From CAYXRK01 sp964467615 (GTDB taxonomy: Bacteria > Hydrogenedentota > Hydrogenedentia > Hydrogenedentales > GCA-2746185): 10,108 bases of DNA. The stretch covers positions 1 to 10,108 of the forward strand of contig CAYXRK010000176.1 in the NCBI GenBank assembly GCA_964467615.1. The letters are read 5' to 3'. Shown here piece after piece: positions 6,653 to 10,108 of the stretch. The number at the start of each line of letters is the position of its first letter. Within the stretch, counting starts at the first letter, position 1. The translations under genes and the position numbers were made by a program. Under the pieces are notes generated by a model. The model was not told where the DNA came from. It did no database searches and worked only from the letters and a program-made list of their open reading frames with translations.

Positions 6653-8026
6653 ATGATGCGATTCGTATTAGTCGCTATGGTTGTCGCGATCGCTCCCGCG
6701 CGCGCCGCGGACCTGAAGGAACTTGTTTCGTGGCTTGGCGGCGATGACGAAGCGAAGCGCGTGGAGGCACGGCAGTTGTTGCCGCGCGAAGGGATAGAGG
6801 CGGCAGCGCCGCTGTTGAAGCTGTTGGCCAGCGAAGATATTCGGGTTTGGCGCGCCGCGCGAAATGTGTTGTCGGACATTTGTCACGGTGTGGGCGTATT
6901 GGGGAAAGAGGATGAACGGCGCAACGTGACGGATCAGTTGATGGCGTTTGTTGGCGGAACCATGCCCCCGCATGCGCAGCGCGAAGCGCTCCGGTTGCTG
7001 GCGATTGTAACTCCGGAACAGTATGACGTTCGCGAGCTGAAAAAGTTGGCGCTGAACTCGGCGTCGCGTGAGGAAACCATCGCCGCGCTCCAAGGAATCG
7101 GAAGCAAGAGTGCGCGGCGAGTGCTCCAATCCCTTCTGAATACAGGCACGCCAGTTGAACGCGCCAATGTCATCGACGCACTCAGCGCAATCACGCCTGC
7201 CGACAAACCCGCCGTATCCAGGAAGCTCCTGAAAGACGAAGCGCCCGAAGTGCGCGTCGCGGCGATGCGCGCATTGGCCCCCTTAGGCTCCACCGATCTC
7301 ATAGAGCCGTTTCAGCGGGCCATGGCGGAGACTAATGGCCGACTGCGAGCCGAAGCCCTCGACGCCTGTTTGCGACTCGCTGACGTTGTCACCGACAGCG
7401 GTGTTCAACGTGTATACGAATATTTTTTACTGCAAACAGAAATGAGTGACGGCGTTCGCGGCGCGGCGATCGCGGGCTTGGTGCGCGCGGGTCATGCGGA
7501 CACGCTCGAAGTTGCGCTGGATGAGGTCTTGGCTAACGAAGATCGCGCGCTCCAGGGGCCGGCACTCATGGCACTTGATGACGTGAATTCACCCGATGCT
7601 TTCGAGGCGCTGTTGGCGCACTATCCCGAAGCCGACCCCGAAATGCAGTTGGGCATGCTGGCGCTGTTCGGCCGGAAGCGCGACCCTGTGTTTCACGACG
7701 TGTTATTGCGCGAGTTGCAGAGTTCCGATCCGGCGAAACAGGCCGCCGCGTTCGAGGGAATCGTGGCGTCCGGCATGCCCGAGGCGGCGGACGCGGCGGT
7801 TGCGTATGCGCTCGGCGTCCAGGAAGCCGAGAAATCCCACGTCGCTTTGCTCGTGCGCAGCCTCGCGCAGGACTATCGCGCCAACGGCCACGCGGACGCT
7901 GCCGGCAAGGCCTACGTAGCTTTCTACAAACTCGCGCAAAACGATCACGACAGGGCCGTCGCACTCGAGGGCATGAAGCATTTTCCGAGTGAGGAAGCGA
8001 AGAGCATTCTCGCGGCGAAGCCGTAG
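6653..8026 (+). CDS. Secreted HEAT-repeat protein
   Basis: This 457-residue protein begins with a short signal peptide (hydrophobic residues 4–14, AxA-type site ARA before residue 20). The rest is an all-helical solenoid of repeated 30–35-residue units. The clearest units are near 30–75, 105–130, 140–165, 168–195, 198–215, 230–245, 265–285, 298–325 and 357–380, with the typical pattern DxxxxVRxxAxxAL (for example APEVRVAAMRALAPLG, 197–212). No enzymatic domain is seen. Such proteins act as protein-binding scaffolds; in the periplasm or on the cell surface the partner is unknown. The start follows the oxidoreductase stop by 7 bases without a clear ribosome site, so coupling is likely. A second ATG one codon later is equally possible. 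No heme-binding CxxCH is present, unlike many HEAT/cytochrome fusions of Planctomycetes. Confidence 0.85.
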   Translation: MMRFVLVAMVVAIAPARAADLKELVSWLGGDDEAKRVEARQLLPREGIEAAAPLLKLLASEDIRVWRAARNVLSDICHGVGVLGKEDERRNVTDQLMAFVGGTMPPHAQREALRLLAIVTPEQYDVRELKKLALNSASREETIAALQGIGSKSARRVLQSLLNTGTPVERANVIDALSAITPADKPAVSRKLLKDEAPEVRVAAMRALAPLGSTDLIEPFQRAMAETNGRLRAEALDACLRLADVVTDSGVQRVYEYFLLQTEMSDGVRGAAIAGLVRAGHADTLEVALDEVLANEDRALQGPALMALDDVNSPDAFEALLAHYPEADPEMQLGMLALFGRKRDPVFHDVLLRELQSSDPAKQAAAFEGIVASGMPEAADAAVAYALGVQEAEKSHVALLVRSLAQDYRANGHADAAGKAYVAFYKLAQNDHDRAVALEGMKHFPSEEAKSILAAKP

Positions 8027-8132
8027 TTGCGCATTGCAGACAAACTCTCTTTTTATCCTCCGAATCACTTGATTCTGTTCCGTTAAGATTGAGACAGTAG
8101 CGGATTCTCATCTACGAAGGTACTCATTCCTC

Positions 8133-8903
8133 ATGGCATTCAAACCATTCGATCTGACTTCCAAAGTAGCGCTGGTGACGGGCGGCAACTCGGGCATTGG
8201 CCTTGGGTTCGCGCGGGGGCTGGCGCAGGCGGGGGCGGGCGTGTGCATCTGGGGGACGAACGAGGAGAAGAACGCGCGCGCGTCGGCGGAACTCGCGCAG
8301 TACGGCACGAAGGTGCTCGCGCTCCAGTGCGACGTGGGCGATCAGGCGGCCGTGCTCGGGGCGTTCGCGAAGACGCTTGAGCATTTCGGGCGCGTGGATG
8401 CGTGCTTCGCCAACGCGGGCATCGGTTCGCGCGGAACGCCGTTCACCGAGATGACGCTCGACGAGTGGCGCGCCATTTTCCGCGTGAACATGGAAGGCGT
8501 GTTCCACACGTTTCAAGCGGCGGTGCGGCACATGGCCCAGCGCGGGGGGGGCGGCTCGCTCATCGTGACGAGCAGCGACTCGGCCATCTTTGGCGCGCCG
8601 CGCGCGGAGCATTACGCCTCGACCAAGGCGGGCGTGAACGCGATGGTCCGCTCGCTTGCCGTCGAACACGCGCGGCACGGCATTCGGGCGAACGCGGTGA
8701 TCCCCGGTTGGATCGACACGGCGATGACGGAGCGCTCGATCCATACGCCCGTCATGGAGGATCGCGTGCTCAAGCGCATTCCCGCGCGGCGCTGGGGCGT
8801 TGGCGACGACTTCTCCGGCATCGCGGTGTACCTCGCGAGCGACGCCTCGGCCTATCACACGGGCGACACGTTCATCATCGACGGCGGCTACGCGGTGTTT
8901 TGA
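8133..8903 (+). CDS. Classical short-chain dehydrogenase/reductase (SDR)
   Basis: This 256-residue protein has the full SDR signature. The nucleotide-binding motif is TGGNSGIG (16–23), with CDV (66–68) for the adenine ring, NAG (94–96) and the structural N119. The catalytic set is S148, Y161 and K165 (YASTK). The motif PGWIDT (191–196) and the terminal DGGY complete the fold. It is a cytoplasmic NAD(P)-dependent alcohol/ketone oxidoreductase, closest in appearance to 3-oxoacyl-ACP-reductase or glucose-dehydrogenase-like enzymes; the substrate is not deducible. The second strand ends WGTN, without the Asp that marks clear NAD preference. The start is supported only by GAAGG 12 bases upstream. 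The 106 bases before it are more AT-rich and contain a T-run but no convincing promoter or hairpin. An eight-G run (8544–8551) encodes RGGGG. The 3' end overlaps the convergent CPBP gene by 16 bases. Confidence 0.93.
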   Translation: MAFKPFDLTSKVALVTGGNSGIGLGFARGLAQAGAGVCIWGTNEEKNARASAELAQYGTKVLALQCDVGDQAAVLGAFAKTLEHFGRVDACFANAGIGSRGTPFTEMTLDEWRAIFRVNMEGVFHTFQAAVRHMAQRGGGGSLIVTSSDSAIFGAPRAEHYASTKAGVNAMVRSLAVEHARHGIRANAVIPGWIDTAMTERSIHTPVMEDRVLKRIPARRWGVGDDFSGIAVYLASDASAYHTGDTFIIDGGYAVF

Positions 8904-9487
8904 TCGAGTGCGGTGGCGGCTTCGAGTTTCGGCAGTAGGACTTTTACCCCGTAGGTGAGCGCGGTGAAGTCGTAAAGCGCGTGGATCGCTGCGGCGAGCG
9001 CAAGGTCATCGAGCACCAGTACGATCGCGCCGAGGTACAGGCCAACGATGGTGGCAAAGATGGTGTAGGCCTGTGAGACGGAATGCGCTACACCGAAGGC
9101 CACGCTCGCGATCAAAAGCGCCAGCCACGGTGTCATGAAACCGCCGAGATACGGTTGCAGTACGCCGCGAAACAGGGCCTCCTCGCCCACACCCGCGAGC
9201 AGCGAAACGAGCGCAAGTTCCCAGATCGCGAAGCCTTTGAACATGCGCACGACGAGATGAAAGTCGTCGCGAATTTGACGGCCCATCGCGAGTGGAGCGC
9301 GCTCCAGCAACACTGCCGCAAGAAGGACCGGCAGCGTCAGGCCGATGGTCAGCGGCGCGAGCGATGCGCCGAACGAAAGCGTTTCCCAGAAGCGCAGATC
9401 GAGCCACCAACCGAGAACCATCGCGAGCGCGAACAGGCCGCCCTCGAACACAATCGCAAGGCCAAGCAGCGTGCGGCGGGGTATCAC
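8888..9487 (-). CDS. CPBP family intramembrane glutamic endopeptidase
   Basis: This 199-residue, highly hydrophobic protein has about six membrane helices (roughly 5–27, 40–62, 84–101, 119–137, 141–160, 163–180). The three CPBP (CAAX protease and bacteriocin-processing) motifs are present: E102–E103 with R107 (GEEALFRG), F131xxxH135 (FGVAHS) and H169xxxD173 (HALYDF). These residues form the active site of Rce1-like proteases. Bacterial members are linked to bacteriocin maturation or self-immunity, and some carry 'Abi' annotations. I place the start at the GTG at 9487 because it overlaps the PIN-gene stop as GTGA and is followed directly by the first membrane helix. A longer in-frame reading from 9631 would add 48 Arg-rich residues that only shadow the PIN gene. 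The gene is the last of a coupled antitoxin–PIN–CPBP series and converges on the SDR gene. Confidence 0.85.
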   Translation of the reverse strand: MIPRRTLLGLAIVFEGGLFALAMVLGWWLDLRFWETLSFGASLAPLTIGLTLPVLLAAVLLERAPLAMGRQIRDDFHLVVRMFKGFAIWELALVSLLAGVGEEALFRGVLQPYLGGFMTPWLALLIASVAFGVAHSVSQAYTIFATIVGLYLGAIVLVLDDLALAAAIHALYDFTALTYGVKVLLPKLEAATALDQNTA

Positions 9488-9879
9488 GGCACGACGCTGA
9501 TCGTCTCGAACTGCCGGAAGTGTTTGTCGAATGCGAAGGCGGCGGACACGTTGAGCAGCTGCATCACAACACGGCTCGCGCAATCGGTGAAGCTCCAGGA
9601 CTTGTCGGAGTAGTCGCGGAAAATTTCCCAAGCACGGTTGAAGTCGTCGAGCGTAACAAATTCAATTGTCGCGAGTTCGCCGGAGAAGAGTTGTGTCCCC
9701 GCCTCAATAGCCCGGTGACCGGCACGCCTCGCACGGAGCAAGGTAAGGGTTTCGTCAACTACGTAGTCTGTCGTAACGAGCGATTCACGATTCGCGCGGG
9801 ACCAGGTTGCTGCGCGCTCGTGAAAAGCCTCGCGAGGATTGAAAAGCGCGCCCAAGGCGCTCGTGTCAACAAATATCAC
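9484..9879 (-). CDS. PIN-domain ribonuclease, VapC-like toxin
   Basis: This 131-residue protein is the usual length for VapC-type toxins. The acidic metal-binding residues are in place: D5 (IFVDTSAL), E43 (YVVDET), D99 (SFTDCAS) and D118 (AFAFDKHF). It should be a Mg-dependent RNase that blocks translation by cutting tRNA, rRNA or mRNA when the antitoxin is lost. The start is a GTG at 9879 that overlaps the upstream antitoxin stop (GTGA), and the PIN motif begins at once, which fixes the start. The stop in turn overlaps the CPBP-protease start in the same way. Tight antitoxin-first order is typical of VapBC pairs. Regulation is presumably by the antitoxin–toxin complex on a promoter beyond the window edge. 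Confidence 0.9.
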   Translation of the reverse strand: MIFVDTSALGALFNPREAFHERAATWSRANRESLVTTDYVVDETLTLLRARRAGHRAIEAGTQLFSGELATIEFVTLDDFNRAWEIFRDYSDKSWSFTDCASRVVMQLLNVSAAFAFDKHFRQFETISVVP

Positions 9880-10108
9880 GAGTCCTCGCCGTACAGAATT
9901 TGGTTGTGATTCTCGGCGGAAAATTCATCCAGGTCACCGGTGGGGAGCCCTTCGAGTTTTTTCAGAAGTTTAAGCATCGCGGCTTTTTGTCTCGCTGCCA
10001 GGGCGCTTTCGTCCTCGAGGGACAAGGGCGGCGCGGGCGGCAAAGCCCGCTCAATTAGCCCGCATCGCTCACCACACCGGGATCTAAAAAGGCCGCTTTG
10101 GGTATTAA
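9876..10108 (-). CDS. VapB-like antitoxin, 5' end beyond or unclear at window edge
   Basis: Reading the minus strand in the frame that ends with TGA at 9878–9876 gives an open frame to the right edge (about 76 residues). The clearly gene-like part is the last 55 or so residues: LSLEDESALAARQKAAMLKL, then a Lys/Leu-rich helix, and a C-terminal tail FSAENHNQILYGEDS. A tail of the form '(N/E)xHxxILYG' is common in antitoxins paired with PIN toxins and wraps around the toxin active site. Its stop overlaps the toxin start by four bases (GTGA), the hallmark arrangement of such pairs. The DNA-binding N-terminus is not visible. The first 25 or so residues are Arg/Cys-rich and less convincing; the only starts inside are TTG at 10043 or 10025 and ATG at 9977. 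A small GC hairpin falls at 10033–10050. Confidence 0.6.
   Translation of the reverse strand, partial: NTQSGLFRSRCGERCGLIERALPPAPPLSLEDESALAARQKAAMLKLLKKLEGLPTGDLDEFSAENHNQILYGEDS
10033..10050. repeat. Small GC-rich inverted repeat near the right edge
   Basis: GCGGGC (10033–10038) and GCCCGC (10045–10050) form a 6-base stem around a 6-base loop. A related GCCCGC-like string (AGCCCGC, 10057–10063) follows, so the element may be part of a larger extragenic palindrome. It lies at the uncertain 5' part of the antitoxin frame. It may instead be ordinary high-GC coding sequence. Confidence 0.3.

Noticed and set aside
4176..8903. Secondary-metabolite biosynthetic cluster suggested by P450 and SDR
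   Set aside because: No polyketide, peptide, terpene or RiPP core enzyme, transporter or regulator is present in the window.
9488..9631. 48-residue N-terminal extension of the CPBP protease
   Set aside because: Arg-rich sequence that lies within the PIN gene in another frame; the GTG at 9487 overlaps the PIN stop and precedes the first membrane helix.
1..10108. tRNA, rRNA, CRISPR array, riboswitch or transposase
   Set aside because: No cloverleaf, rRNA-like stretch, regularly spaced repeat, known aptamer core or transposase motif was seen on either strand by eye.

Overview
The window is high-GC bacterial chromosome; 60-base samples counted by hand give 41/60 G+C in the oxidoreductase gene and 28–29/60 in the HNH gene. 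I can support eleven protein genes, two of them cut by the window edges. I see no rRNA, tRNA, CRISPR array or transposase. A Tat-exported Gfo/Idh/MocA oxidoreductase beside a secreted HEAT-repeat protein, plus a DUF4190-like membrane protein and several GTG starts, suggests a free-living environmental bacterium of the Planctomycetes/Hydrogenedentota/Armatimonadota kind. That placement is an impression from gene content, not a phylogenetic result.

Left part (1–3198): the 3' end of a small membrane protein (+) converges, with an 8-base overlap, on a minus-strand pair. The pair is a benzoylformate-decarboxylase/acetolactate-synthase-like ThDP enzyme followed 3 bases later by a small lipoprotein. 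The ThDP gene is divergent from an FMN nitroreductase gene (+), with about 130–140 bases between them that should hold both promoters.

Middle part (3199–4175): an AT-richer HNH endonuclease gene with homing-endonuclease-associated repeats (minus) looks like a mobile or acquired gene. Upstream of it lie a REP-like perfect hairpin (4041–4065) and a 12-base perfect palindrome (4132–4143). The palindrome sits just before the next plus-strand gene and is a candidate operator.

Right-centre part (4176–8903): a cytochrome P450, a Tat-signal Gfo/Idh/MocA oxidoreductase and a signal-peptide HEAT-repeat protein are closely packed on the plus strand and probably form one operon. A classical SDR dehydrogenase follows after a 106-base gap. 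Together they suggest oxidation of a small organic, perhaps sugar-like or ring compound; the substrate cannot be read from sequence, and no ferredoxin or ferredoxin reductase for the P450 lies nearby.

Right end (8888–10108): three minus-strand genes are joined by two GTGA stop/start overlaps: a VapB-like antitoxin (truncated at the edge), a PIN-domain VapC-like toxin and a CPBP-family intramembrane protease. The first two form an ordinary type II toxin–antitoxin pair. Strict coupling to a membrane protease is the least ordinary arrangement in the window. I found nothing that clearly amounts to an undescribed system; this tricistron is the best candidate to check.
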